A DNA stretch of 30,970 nt from Candidatus Hydrogenedentes bacterium UBA2224 (GTDB lineage: Bacteria; Hydrogenedentota; Hydrogenedentia; Hydrogenedentales; SLHB01): contig DDYW01000059.1 in assembly GCA_002348185.1 (NCBI GenBank), positions 1-30,970 on the forward strand. Reading direction: 5' to 3'. A program made the position numbers and the translations under genes. The notes under the pieces were generated by a model, which had not been told where the DNA came from, did no database searches, and saw only the letters and a list, made by a program, of their open reading frames with translations. Within the stretch, counting starts at the first letter, position 1. The number at the start of each line of letters is the position of its first letter. Positions 7,773 to 16,197 of the stretch are shown here, in pieces.

Positions 7773-8861
7773 TCAGGCCAGGGACGCCCGAGTCGCGGCG
7801 GCGCGGTCAACGATCTCTTCGCGCGAAATGCCCGCGGCCCGGTACATGGCGAAGATGTTGTCGTCCGGGGTCTCAGGCGGGACCGTGTGCGATGCTGCCA
7901 GAATGTATCCCCCGCCGTCCGCGCACATGGTTTCGATGATTCGCGCGGTCGCGGCATAGACCTCCTCGGGCGTCGCGGCGGGCAGCAGGTGCTGAGTATC
8001 GACCCCGCCCATGAACACGAGTTCCCTGCCGAACTCGCGTTTCAGTTCCGCGAGTTCCATGCCGGGACAGTTACACTGCACGGGATTGAGCACGTCAATC
8101 CCCATCTCAATGAGATCGGGGATGATGTCGCGCACCGCGCCGCAGGAGTGGTACGCAATGGGGAGACCCATGCGCCCGCCCACGTCCACGACGCGTTTGA
8201 GATGCGGTTTGATCAAAGCGCGCCACAGGTCCGGACTCAGGAGCAGGGCCTGCTGGCCGGCAACGTCGTCACCCGTCCACAACCAGTCCAGCGGAAAGCG
8301 CGCGCAGGCCTGCTCGGACAGCCTCACGGCGAAGTCCGCGCAACGGCCCAGCATGGTGTCGGCAAGTCCGGGGTTCGAGGCCATGTCAACCAGGGTCTGT
8401 TCCATCCCGCGCAGCCGCCAGTACATTTCGAACACGCAGGGCGAGACATCGCAGCCGATGAAGAACTCGTCCGCCCGCGCGACGATCGAGTCCATCCGGG
8501 AGAGCAGAAACGCCATCGCAGCCTCCGGGAAGCGGTACTGAAGCACCTCCTCCGGCGACGCGTCAGCAAGCGGGAAGCGGGTGATCTGGTTGAATCCCCC
8601 CTGCCGGGTCCAGGTAATGCCCCAAGCATCGGTATGCGACTCGTTCTCGTGCTCGTGCACCACGCCTTCCATGGCGTAGTTGTTGTTGACCCACGCCTGC
8701 TTGACGTCGTCGCCAAAAGCCTCCGCGACACAGTCCGCCGGAATTTCCAGCAGCCGCCCCAGGCGCCGGGCCGTCGACGGGTGAAACCACATGAACACGG
8801 GCACCCGATCCGGACCCGTCCGGGTCAATGCATTCCTGACTCGTGCCTTGCGATGCGTCAT
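7773..8861 (-). CDS. Uroporphyrinogen decarboxylase-family protein (MtaA/CmuA-like)
   Basis: 362 residues from ATG 8861, with a near-perfect GGAGG ribosome binding site 5 nt upstream; an in-frame ATG further upstream at 8888 lacks this. The sequence follows the UroD TIM barrel: a start helix (RVRNALTRTGPDRVPVFMW), GCDVSP, DDVAGQQALLLSP, and GIDVLNPVQCNC. A zinc-type His-x-Cys...Cys set is present: His238 and Cys240 (YHSCG), Cys313 (ETMCADGGG). That set marks the corrinoid or coenzyme M methyltransferase branch (MtaA, CmuA) rather than haem synthesis. PVC-type genomes carry many such paralogues next to carbohydrate genes with unknown roles. No corrinoid protein gene is adjacent, so the methyl donor and acceptor are unknown. 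It is convergent with the MscS gene and divergent from the HAD gene. Confidence 0.88.
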   Translation of the reverse strand: MTHRKARVRNALTRTGPDRVPVFMWFHPSTARRLGRLLEIPADCVAEAFGDDVKQAWVNNNYAMEGVVHEHENESHTDAWGITWTRQGGFNQITRFPLADASPEEVLQYRFPEAAMAFLLSRMDSIVARADEFFIGCDVSPCVFEMYWRLRGMEQTLVDMASNPGLADTMLGRCADFAVRLSEQACARFPLDWLWTGDDVAGQQALLLSPDLWRALIKPHLKRVVDVGGRMGLPIAYHSCGAVRDIIPDLIEMGIDVLNPVQCNCPGMELAELKREFGRELVFMGGVDTQHLLPAATPEEVYAATARIIETMCADGGGYILAASHTVPPETPDDNIFAMYRAAGISREEIVDRAAATRASLA

Positions 8862-9050
8862 CCTCACCTCCAGGAACTCATTTTTCAACGGCGGTCATCA
8901 TGCCCGTCCCCGGCCGCGTCTGCAAATCGATTCAGGCCGGGAGCCGGCACGAATTTCAGATCGATCGCCCCGGAATGATAGCATTGCAGTTCCGCGAACC
9001 GGTCAGTGCACTGGCCATCGGAACAAAGAAGAGCTTTTGGGGAGAGAGCC

Positions 9051-9704
9051 GTGCCGCATCCAACGCTCATCATCTTCGACATTGACGGAACGCTGCTGCA
9101 ATCGCAACGGGTCACGGTACCGGCCATCCGCGAAGTCTTTCATGCCTACGGCCTGAAGGCGCCCGGGGAGCAGGCCATTCGGCAGACCTTCGGCCTGCCG
9201 GTAAAGGAATATGAGGCCTGGCTGGCGAGCTTATGCCCACCCCGTAAAGCCGCCCACATCGTCGAAGCAGTTAATGATCGGGAACTCGAACTCATTGCAA
9301 CAGCCGGCGCGCTTTTTCCGGGCGCGCTGGAGGCCCTGCAAGCGTTGAAGCGGGCCGGGCACGCCCTGGCAACCTGCACCAACGCTTCCGTGCCCTATCT
9401 CGCCCGGGTGCTCAATGAGCTCGGCCTGCGAAAGTACTTTCAGCTCAACGCCTGCATCGGCCACGGGTTCGCCGACAAAACCGCGATGGTCCGCCACATC
9501 ATGAACACCATCCTCCTGCGGCCCGCGGTCGTCGTGGGCGACCGCGCCAGCGACATCGACGCCGCCAGGGCCAACGGCGCGTACGCCATTGCCGCCGATT
9601 ACGGTTATGGCGCGGAAACGGAGCTCCAGCACGCCGACGCTCACGCCCGTGCCGCGGCCGATATCCTGGACATTATTGCCCGCCTGACCGGCCCGCCGCG
9701 CTGA
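9051..9704 (+). CDS. HAD-superfamily phosphatase, phosphoglycolate phosphatase-like
   Basis: 217 residues. GTG 9051 was chosen because GGGGAGAG lies just before it and the protein then starts directly at the first strand, PHPTLIIFDIDGTLL. Motif I has Asp10 and Asp12 in DIDGT. Motif II is the Thr of ATCTNAS, motif III the Lys of ADKTAM, and motif IV is VVGDRASDIDAARANG. An alpha-helical C1 cap lies between motifs I and II. The family hydrolyses small phosphate esters such as phosphoglycolate or sugar phosphates in the cytoplasm; the substrate cannot be told from sequence. It stands alone between a divergent UroD-like gene and the DUF3592 gene. Confidence 0.88.
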   Translation: MPHPTLIIFDIDGTLLQSQRVTVPAIREVFHAYGLKAPGEQAIRQTFGLPVKEYEAWLASLCPPRKAAHIVEAVNDRELELIATAGALFPGALEALQALKRAGHALATCTNASVPYLARVLNELGLRKYFQLNACIGHGFADKTAMVRHIMNTILLRPAVVVGDRASDIDAARANGAYAIAADYGYGAETELQHADAHARAAADILDIIARLTGPPR

Positions 9705-9718
9705 CCCCCAAATTCCGT

Positions 9719-9747
9719 TTTCTCGCACATAGCACCGCGGGTATACT
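9719..9747 (+). promoter_or_regulatory. Weak putative promoter of the DUF3592 gene
   Basis: TATACT (9742-9747) matches the -10 consensus at five positions. The -35 position (TTTCTC, 9719-9724) is poor. It lies 36 bp before the ATG at 9784. Confidence 0.3.
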
Positions 9748-9783
9748 GCGGGCCGGAATCACCCCGGGGCGGAGGCAGGTTTC

Positions 9784-11529
9784 ATGGGAATCACCATCGG
9801 CGCCACGAAGAGCGGCGTGGGATGCCTCATCCTTTTCGCCCTCCCCTTCGCCGGCGTCGGCCTGTTCATGGCCTGCCTGATGGCATCGACGCTCTGGACC
9901 TGGCTTGACATGCGCCAGTGGGAGGAAGTCCCCGCCTTCATCCTGGAGGCCGAACTCGAGACGTCCCACGATTCCGACGGTTCCACCTACCGGGCCACGG
10001 CCCGGTACCGCTACACGTACGGCGGACGCGAGTACACCAGCGACCGCGTGGCCATCGGGAGCGGGTCGGACAACATCGGCTCGTTTCAGCAGGACGTCGA
10101 CCGCGAATTAGCGCTGTACGAAGGCACGGAAACGCCATTCCGGTGTTTCGTGAACCCGGAGAACCCCTCCCAGGCCGTGTTGTACCGCCAGCTCCGCCCC
10201 GGAACCTTTCTGCTGTACGCGGTGTTCGCGCTGACGTTCGGGGGCGCCGGCATCGGGATGATCGCCGCGGCCCTGTACGGACGCCGAAGCGCCCGCACTG
10301 AAAACCGCCTCCGCGAACAGTATCCCGGGCAGCCGTGGCAATGGAACAGCGCCTGGGCCAGCGGCGCCATCAAATCGTCCAACAAGGCCGTCGCCTTCGC
10401 CGCGCTCTTGTTTGCCGGTTTCTGGAACCTGATTTCGTTTCCGCTGGCCGTGTTTATCGTGCCGGAGGGGCTGCGCGAAGGCCAGACGGCCGTCCTGCTG
10501 GCGCTCTTGTTTCCCGCGGTGGGCCTTGGCCTGACCGCCTGGGCGGTGGTCGCGGTATTGCGCTGGCGAAAGTACGGCGATTCCCTGTTCGAAATGGCCT
10601 CGGTGCCGGGGGTGATCGGCGGCCAGCTCTCCGGGGTCATCCGCGCAAAGGCCCGGCTGCGGCCCGAAGACGGCGTCAACATCACCCTGAATTGCATCCA
10701 CAGATGGAGCACCGGCACCGGCAAGAACCGCAGCACCGAGGAGAGGATTCTCTGGCAGGATTCGCGCACGCTGCAGCGCGAATCGCTCACGCTGGACATG
10801 GCCGAGACCGCCATTCCCGTCCAGTTCACCATTCCCTTCGACGCCGAACAGACCAACGACGACACCCCCAGCGACCGCATCCTCTGGCGTCTCGAGGCGA
10901 CCGCGGCCACGCCGGGCGTCGATTACCGCGCTCAATTCGAAGTGCCGGTGTTCCATACGCCGGAGAGCCGCGCGGATTTCGACGCCGGCGAACCCGCCAT
11001 CGAGACCGGGGAGGACACCTTCGACCTCGACCGGGAATTGCAGGCTGCGGGCGTTTTTCGCACGCCCCTGGCCTCCGGCGGACGGCGCTACGATTTCACC
11101 ATGGCCCGCCTGAAAAGCGCGGCCGCCCTCTTGACCGTCTTCTTCGCGGTCTGGGTGGGCGTTTGCGTCACCCTGGCCCTGCTCGGCGCGCCCCTGTTGA
11201 TGACGGCCATCTTCTGCCTGATCGGGCTGGTGCTCGGGGCGGTTGTGATCGACCTGTGGTTTGGTTCGCAGCAGTTGGACGTCAATTTCCAGATCCTGAC
11301 CGTAACCAGCCGCATTCTGGGCCTGGCCCGGCGAAAGACCTTCTATTACGCCGACATCGAGGCCATCCGCACGGGTTTCGGCATGCAGTCCGGGAACAAG
11401 ACGTACTTTAACGTCGAGATCAAAACCACCGATGGGAAGACCTGGCCGATCGCGAAACACATCACCCACCGAAAGCTCGCCGAATCCATCGCGGCCGACC
11501 TCGAACAGGCCCTGTCCGGCCGGAGCTGA
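9784..11529 (+). CDS. DUF3592 integral membrane protein
   Basis: 581 residues from ATG 9784, with a GGAGG-type ribosome binding site. A first membrane helix (about 13-38) is followed by an extracytoplasmic DUF3592 beta domain with the expected pattern: ATARYRYTYGGREYTSDRV, then VNPENPSQAVL at its end. A second helix follows at about 142-166, with two more near 203-226 and 236-260. A soluble beta-rich region spans about 270-440 (NITLNCIHRWSTGTGKN; VQFTIPF). A last helical hairpin lies near 446-494, followed by a short cytoplasmic tail. The function of DUF3592 is unknown. The gene ends only 3 nt from the end of the convergent GYF/YhhN-like gene. Confidence 0.85.
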   Translation: MGITIGATKSGVGCLILFALPFAGVGLFMACLMASTLWTWLDMRQWEEVPAFILEAELETSHDSDGSTYRATARYRYTYGGREYTSDRVAIGSGSDNIGSFQQDVDRELALYEGTETPFRCFVNPENPSQAVLYRQLRPGTFLLYAVFALTFGGAGIGMIAAALYGRRSARTENRLREQYPGQPWQWNSAWASGAIKSSNKAVAFAALLFAGFWNLISFPLAVFIVPEGLREGQTAVLLALLFPAVGLGLTAWAVVAVLRWRKYGDSLFEMASVPGVIGGQLSGVIRAKARLRPEDGVNITLNCIHRWSTGTGKNRSTEERILWQDSRTLQRESLTLDMAETAIPVQFTIPFDAEQTNDDTPSDRILWRLEATAATPGVDYRAQFEVPVFHTPESRADFDAGEPAIETGEDTFDLDRELQAAGVFRTPLASGGRRYDFTMARLKSAAALLTVFFAVWVGVCVTLALLGAPLLMTAIFCLIGLVLGAVVIDLWFGSQQLDVNFQILTVTSRILGLARRKTFYYADIEAIRTGFGMQSGNKTYFNVEIKTTDGKTWPIAKHITHRKLAESIAADLEQALSGRS

Positions 11530-11532
11530 CGC

Positions 11533-12861
11533 CTAGAATTGGGTGAGCGGATCGTACGGCTGGGCGGTCGCGCTCTGAGCGGCGCGCATCTGCGCTTCCA
11601 GCCGGCTGCCCTGTTCCCGTTCCATCGAGATGCTGAACGCAAACAGGAGCAGCGCAATATGGCGAAGGGGAAGCGCGCACAGCGTATTGCCCAGGCCCGC
11701 GCGAAGATCGAACACCAGCGCGCGGGCGAATACCAGGTCGGATACGTAGAAGGCGATCGACCCCAGCAGAATGAGATATCCGCATCCCGCGCCAATGGTC
11801 GCAATGCCGAAAATGGTCATGGTGGTCAACACAAGACCGTATCCGATCAGCGCAATTTCCATCTCGACCGACGCATCCGGATGGAGCCAGAGATAGCTCG
11901 CCGCGCTGATGCCCAGCAACGGGATCGCCGCCCCAATGCTCCAGCCCAGCGAGAATCCGCGCATCCAGAACGCAATGAGAAGGGTCGCATGCGCCGCGAG
12001 AAACGACAGCGCGCCGATCAGGAGCAATCCGCTGCCCGGGTAGAGAAACAACTCGCCAACCAGGGCGAGCACCGTGGCAATAAAGACGGTCCGCCCGTAC
12101 GCCCGGCCCAGCCCGTTCCCGGTATACGCCACGCCCAGCACCGCCGCCGCCAAAACGAACACGAGGTATCCGGCGGGGGTGAAGGCGCCGGCCAGGCGCA
12201 GCAACACGATCAGCAGCAGCACGCCCAGCGCAACGCCAGTCAGGATGAACTGGAGGGAATTGCGCTGGTAAAAGGCCATGAAATCCCGCACCGGATGGCG
12301 CTTGACCTTTTCCTGGTAGAACGTCTCCCCCTCGGCGTACGCGAGGCCTCCGTCCTTTCCCAGGGTGCGGCCGCATTGCCGGCACAAGACCTTCCCTTCA
12401 AAAGTCACGGCTTCCGCGCTGGGTTTCATGGCGCCACAGGCGGCACAGACAAATTCTTCCCCGACCACCGGGCTGGCCACGGGGCCTGCCGCCTCGCCCA
12501 GCGCACCCAGACCCCGGAGTCCGGAGAGGTCTCCAAGATCGCCCAGGAGGTTTGGCCCCCCGCTCAAGTCGCCGAGCGTGTCCACCAGATTGATCTGGAG
12601 ATTGAGTGGACTCCCCGGTTCGAGTTTGACGCTTGACGCGCCCGCCCCCGGTTTGGGAGGGGCCGCCGCCGGTTGGGGCGGTTGCGGCGCGACCCCCAGG
12701 AACAGGTTGGGAGCGACCTTCTTCGCGGCCACCCAGCTGGGAAGTCCCTCGCGCCAAATCAATGTTTCCGGGGTGATTTTGCCCTGCTGGGCCAGTTGGC
12801 CCATCTGCCGTCCGTCCAGGGGCCCGACCCGTTGTGTCCCTTCCGCGTAATACCAGTCCAT
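11533..12861 (-). CDS. GYF_2 / zinc-ribbon / YhhN (lysoplasmalogenase)-like membrane fusion protein
   Basis: 442 residues from ATG 12861, with a GAGGGG ribosome binding site. Residues 1-52 are a GYF_2 (DUF4339) domain: WYYAEGTQRVGPLDGRQM, TLIWREGLPSWVAA. A Pro/Ala/Gly-rich linker leads to a CxxC...CxxC zinc ribbon (VCAACGAM, LCRQCGRTL). From about 195 on there are seven to eight membrane helices. This part resembles YhhN/TMEM86: GALSFLAAHATLLIAF (His291) and LGSIAFYVSDLVFAR (Asp375) match the family's GHxxY-like and SDxxLA motifs. The family's first acidic motif GDxxL appears as GELFL (Glu270). TMEM86-type enzymes cleave the vinyl ether of lysoplasmalogens in the membrane. The GYF call is firm; the YhhN call is by pattern and moderately sure. 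It lies 53 bp downstream of rhaA on the same strand. Confidence 0.75.
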   Translation of the reverse strand: MDWYYAEGTQRVGPLDGRQMGQLAQQGKITPETLIWREGLPSWVAAKKVAPNLFLGVAPQPPQPAAAPPKPGAGASSVKLEPGSPLNLQINLVDTLGDLSGGPNLLGDLGDLSGLRGLGALGEAAGPVASPVVGEEFVCAACGAMKPSAEAVTFEGKVLCRQCGRTLGKDGGLAYAEGETFYQEKVKRHPVRDFMAFYQRNSLQFILTGVALGVLLLIVLLRLAGAFTPAGYLVFVLAAAVLGVAYTGNGLGRAYGRTVFIATVLALVGELFLYPGSGLLLIGALSFLAAHATLLIAFWMRGFSLGWSIGAAIPLLGISAASYLWLHPDASVEMEIALIGYGLVLTTMTIFGIATIGAGCGYLILLGSIAFYVSDLVFARALVFDLRAGLGNTLCALPLRHIALLLFAFSISMEREQGSRLEAQMRAAQSATAQPYDPLTQF

Positions 12862-12914
12862 GCTATCCCCTCGGCGCGCGGCCGGCCCGTCCCACACGCG
12901 TCACGGCCCAACGG

Positions 12915-14192
12915 CTATCCCCGGGCCGCGAGCACGTCCTTCTCATACTGTTTCACGTCGTTGATCCACATGCTGCCGGCCGGGACCTCGAGTTTCCGGC
13001 AGTAATAGTCCCAGACCGCGCCGAACGGCAGCGTCTTCAGTTCCTCGAGCAGGGCGAGCCGGCCCGTGTAATCCCCGGCGCGCTCCAGTTCGAGCAAGGT
13101 GTCCCGGGGCTCGAGCAGCGCAAGCAGCAGCGCCTTGATCATGGCGCGCGTGCCTGTGACCCACGCGGCAATGCGGTTGATACTCGCGTCGAAGAAATCC
13201 AGGCCGATATGCACCCGGTTCAGGTAGTCATGGCGGACGATCTCCTCGGCAATGGCGCGCAAGTCGTCGGAGAGAATCACCACGTGATCGCTGTCCCAGC
13301 GCACCCCGCGGCTCACATGAAGCAGAATCTCGTCGAGGAACAGCAGCACCGACGTGATCTTATCGGCGATGCCTTCGGTGGGATGGAAATGGCCCGCGTC
13401 CAGGCACAGCAGCTTCTGTTTTTCGAGGGCGTACCCCAGGTAGAACTCGTGCGAACCCACCACATAACATTCAGACCCGATCCCGAACAGTTTCGATTCG
13501 ACGGCGTCCAGGTTGTGCTTCGGGTCAATGGCTTCCGCGAACACCGCGTCCAGCGAGTCCTTCAGGAGCGCGCGGGGCGTCCGGCGGTCGGCCGGGATGT
13601 CTTTGAACCCGTCCGGAATCCACACGTTGGTGACGCACGGCGTTCCCAGGGAACGCCCGATGTGCTCCCCGATCTTCCGGCAGGCGATGCAGTGCTCGAT
13701 CCAGAATTCGCGAATGCCCGTGTCGCCGTGCGCGAGAGTAAAACCGTCGTCGGCTTTCGGGTGGGCAAAACAGGTGGGGTTGAAGTCCATCCCCAGGCCA
13801 TTCGCCTTTGCCCAGTCGATCCATGCCTGAAAATGTTCGGGCTGAATCTCGTTTCGCTCGACCCTCCTGCCCCCGGTTTCGGCATACATGGCGTGCACGT
13901 TGAACCGGTGCTTGCCGGGAATGAGGCTCAACGCCTTCTCGGCGTCCTGCCGGAGTTCGTCCGGTGTCCGCGCTTTGCCCGGATAATTGCCCGTGGCCTG
14001 GATGCCGCCGCCCGAGACGGCCTCGACGTGCTCGAACCCGGTGACGTCGTCTCCCTGCCAGCAATGCAGGGAGATCGGAATCGCGCTCAGGCGCTCCAGG
14101 GCCAGCGCCGTGTCCACGCCATACTGGGCATAGACTTCCTGCGCGTTGAAATAGGCTTGCTCGATCAATGCTTCGTCCGCCTTTGGAAACAT
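12915..14192 (-). CDS. rhaA: L-rhamnose isomerase
   Basis: 425 residues, close to the 419 of E. coli RhaA and similar along the whole length. Conserved blocks in order: LHCWQGDDVTGFE, GGIQATGNYPGKA, WAKANGLGMDFNPTCFAHP, NVWIPDGFKDI, DAVESKLFGIG, LDAGHFHPTEG, RWDSDHVV, RVHIGLDFFDASINRIAAWV. The Asp, His and Glu residues in these blocks include the two-metal site of the family. The enzyme interconverts L-rhamnose and L-rhamnulose in the cytoplasm, the first step of non-oxidative rhamnose breakdown. The kinase and aldolase genes that usually accompany it are not in the window. ATG 14192 has AAGGG upstream. A promoter with perfect TATAAT lies at 14251-14281. The GYF/YhhN-like gene downstream may be cotranscribed. 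Confidence 0.96.
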   Translation of the reverse strand: MFPKADEALIEQAYFNAQEVYAQYGVDTALALERLSAIPISLHCWQGDDVTGFEHVEAVSGGGIQATGNYPGKARTPDELRQDAEKALSLIPGKHRFNVHAMYAETGGRRVERNEIQPEHFQAWIDWAKANGLGMDFNPTCFAHPKADDGFTLAHGDTGIREFWIEHCIACRKIGEHIGRSLGTPCVTNVWIPDGFKDIPADRRTPRALLKDSLDAVFAEAIDPKHNLDAVESKLFGIGSECYVVGSHEFYLGYALEKQKLLCLDAGHFHPTEGIADKITSVLLFLDEILLHVSRGVRWDSDHVVILSDDLRAIAEEIVRHDYLNRVHIGLDFFDASINRIAAWVTGTRAMIKALLLALLEPRDTLLELERAGDYTGRLALLEELKTLPFGAVWDYYCRKLEVPAGSMWINDVKQYEKDVLAARG

Positions 14193-14250
14193 GGCTTATC
14201 CCTTCTGCACGGCCCGGATTGAATGGTCCTTCTCAGGCGCTCAAATTGCC

Positions 14251-14281
14251 ATTATACAGGAACGCCCCGCGCCCGCGGCAA
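14251..14281 (-). promoter_or_regulatory. Putative rhaA promoter
   Basis: On the minus strand TTGCCG (14281-14276), a 19-nt spacer and a perfect TATAAT (14256-14251) precede rhaA, giving a leader of about 50 nt. The -10 box is preceded directly by TG. The spacer is longer than optimal. Confidence 0.45.
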
Positions 14282-14349
14282 GCCCGGCAAGCCCGGAGGG
14301 CGCCCCGGAAGGCCAGCCCCTTCCCCGCACGCCTTCGCGCTCGGAGAGA

Positions 14350-14378
14350 TTGCCGCAAACCGGCCGTGCGGCTACAAT
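14350..14378 (+). promoter_or_regulatory. Putative promoter of the GT2-ABC operon, leaderless arrangement
   Basis: TTGCCG (14350-14355), a 17-nt spacer and TACAAT (14373-14378, five of six) lie just before the ATG at 14386. The expected transcription start coincides with or abuts the ATG, and the bases between hold no purine-rich ribosome binding site. This predicts a leaderless mRNA if ATG 14386 is the start. Confidence 0.5.
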
Positions 14379-14385
14379 ACGGGCC

Positions 14386-15120
14386 ATGGACGAGACCGCA
14401 CAGAATCCAAACGCCATGCGCACGCGGCTGGCCGCCGTCGTCCCGTGCTACAACGCGGGCGGCCGCGTCCGCGCCGTGGTCAACGGACTCGAGCCCCTGC
14501 TGGACCGGGTCTACATCGTGGATGACGGGAGCACCGACGGGTCGGCGCAGTCGGTCGACGATTTGGGCGCGACCATCGTGACCTTCGACGAAAACCGCGG
14601 CAAGGGATTCGCCATGCTCGCGGGATTCGAGGCGGCCCTGGAATCCCCGGACGTCGCGGCGGTCGTCATTCTCGATGCCGACGGCCAGCACGACCCGGAA
14701 GAACTCCCGCACCTGTATGCGGCGTTTGTCGAGCATCAGGCCGACCTGCTCATTGGCGCGCGCACATTTCAGCGCGACGAGGTGCCATGGACGAGCTGGT
14801 TCGGCAACTCGCTCACGGCGTTTCTGACACGGGTGCTCCTCCGCCAGCCGATTCCCGACACCCAATCGGGTTACCGCATCCACTCGCGCCGGTTTCTCGA
14901 GGACGTCATCGCGACCATTCCGGGCGGGCGCTACGAGACCGAGATGGCCATTCTCGTCAAGGCGGCGCGCGAGGGCTACCGCCTGGTCTCCGAACCCATC
15001 CGGACCATCTATGAAGAAGGCAACCGTTCGTCCCATTTCAACCGGATGCGCGATTCCTACCGCATCTACCGCACCTTCCTGCGGGCGGCGCTCCGGCCGG
15101 CCGGCGCCCGGAAGCATTGA
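14386..15120 (+). CDS. Family 2 glycosyltransferase, dolichol-phosphate-mannose synthase-like
   Basis: 244 residues with a GT-A fold of the GT2/DPM1 type. The nucleotide-binding strand LAAVVPCYNAGGRV is followed by VYIVDDGSTDGSA. The metal-binding DxD-type motif is in VILDADGQHDPEEL. The acceptor side shows DTQSGYRIHSRRF and GRYETEMAIL. It would transfer a sugar from a nucleotide donor to a lipid or glycan acceptor at the cytoplasmic face. There is no membrane helix, so it is the soluble kind. The frame is open upstream to 14191, but homology begins near ATG 14386 or ATG 14416. Its TGA is followed directly by the ATG of the binding-protein gene, so the three genes to 16934 form one operon. 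The link of a glycosyltransferase to an ABC importer is not explained. Confidence 0.9.
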   Translation: MDETAQNPNAMRTRLAAVVPCYNAGGRVRAVVNGLEPLLDRVYIVDDGSTDGSAQSVDDLGATIVTFDENRGKGFAMLAGFEAALESPDVAAVVILDADGQHDPEELPHLYAAFVEHQADLLIGARTFQRDEVPWTSWFGNSLTAFLTRVLLRQPIPDTQSGYRIHSRRFLEDVIATIPGGRYETEMAILVKAAREGYRLVSEPIRTIYEEGNRSSHFNRMRDSYRIYRTFLRAALRPAGARKH

Positions 15121-16197
15121 ATGAACCGCATGAGCACACACGCAGCGCTGTTCAGACGATTCACGCGGCAAACCGGAGTCTGCCCCGCGGTGATTCGCGG
15201 TCTCAGCGGGCTGCTCCCGGGCATCCTCCTGCTTGCCTTCGCGGGCTGTTCAGCACCGAAGGACATGCTCCTGGTCTACAGCCCGCACGGTCCGGACGTG
15301 CTGGGTGACTACGAGGCGAAATTCGAAGCGGCGTACCCCGGCGTGGACGTGCAGTGCCTCGACATGGGCTCGCAGGAGGTCTACGAACGGATCAAAGGAG
15401 AGCGGAACAACCCCCAGGCCGATGTCTGGTGGGGCGCGCCGTCCTCGATGTTCATCCAGGCCGCCGAAGACGGCCTGCTCGCGCCCTATCAGCCTTCGTG
15501 GGCCGACCGCGTGGACGCGGCGTACCGGGACAGCGAACACCGCTGGTACGGGACCTACCTTTCCCCGCTGGCCATCGTGTTCAACAGCCGCGGACGCCGC
15601 AGGGACACCGTTCCGCAGACCTGGGACGACCTGCTCCAGCCCGAGTGGCACAAACAGATCACCCTGCGCGAGCCGCTGCCCTCGGGCACCATGCGAACGT
15701 TCCTCTGCGCGATGATGCTCCGCGCTCCCTCGGAAGACGAAGGGATCGCGTGGTTGAAACGTCTGGATGAGGCCACGGAAGCCTACCTGGGCAATCCGCA
15801 ACTGCTCTACGACCATCTCAAACGCAACGAAGAGCTGATCAGCGTCTGGCTCCTGGCCGACATTGCCCTCCAGCGCGAACGCAACGGCTATCCCCTCGAC
15901 ACCGTCGTGCCGCCGGACACGCCGGTGATCACGGAAGGGATCGCGCTGGTCGCGGGGGCCCCGCACCGCGCGTGGGCCGAGCGCTTCTACGAATTCGTCA
16001 CGACCCCCGAGGCCCTGGCGCATCAGGCCCACGCCTACGCCAAAGTGCCCGCCCGGAACGACCTGGACTCCGCGGCCCTGCCCCCGTGGATGAGCGAACT
16101 GGCCATCGACGCCATGGAGATCGACTGGCGCGCGTTCGCCGCGCAGGAGAAGCCGCGCATCGACCGGTGGAAAACCGAGGTCTACGGGGCCCGATGA
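15121..16197 (+). CDS. ABC transporter substrate-binding lipoprotein, Fe3+/AfuA-like type
   Basis: 358 residues. A long n-region is followed by a hydrophobic stretch and a lipobox (LLLAFAGCS), predicting a lipid-anchored protein outside the inner membrane. The mature part begins LLVYSPHGPDVLGDYEAKFE, with ADVWWGAPSSMFIQA, SPLAIVFNSRG and QTWDDLLQPEW. This is the layout of the iron(III)/spermidine/AfuA binding-protein superfamily (type 2 periplasmic fold). Ligands in this superfamily range from Fe3+ to hexose phosphates, and the sequence does not decide. The ATG directly follows the stop of the glycosyltransferase gene. The stop overlaps the ATPase start by 4 nt (ATGA), so coupled translation is likely. 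No permease gene follows. Confidence 0.88.
   Translation: MNRMSTHAALFRRFTRQTGVCPAVIRGLSGLLPGILLLAFAGCSAPKDMLLVYSPHGPDVLGDYEAKFEAAYPGVDVQCLDMGSQEVYERIKGERNNPQADVWWGAPSSMFIQAAEDGLLAPYQPSWADRVDAAYRDSEHRWYGTYLSPLAIVFNSRGRRRDTVPQTWDDLLQPEWHKQITLREPLPSGTMRTFLCAMMLRAPSEDEGIAWLKRLDEATEAYLGNPQLLYDHLKRNEELISVWLLADIALQRERNGYPLDTVVPPDTPVITEGIALVAGAPHRAWAERFYEFVTTPEALAHQAHAYAKVPARNDLDSAALPPWMSELAIDAMEIDWRAFAAQEKPRIDRWKTEVYGAR

Noticed and set aside
7734..8978. 414-codon plus-strand frame over the UroD-like gene
   Set aside because: The minus strand carries the UroD motifs and a strong ribosome binding site; the plus-strand product is a shadow.
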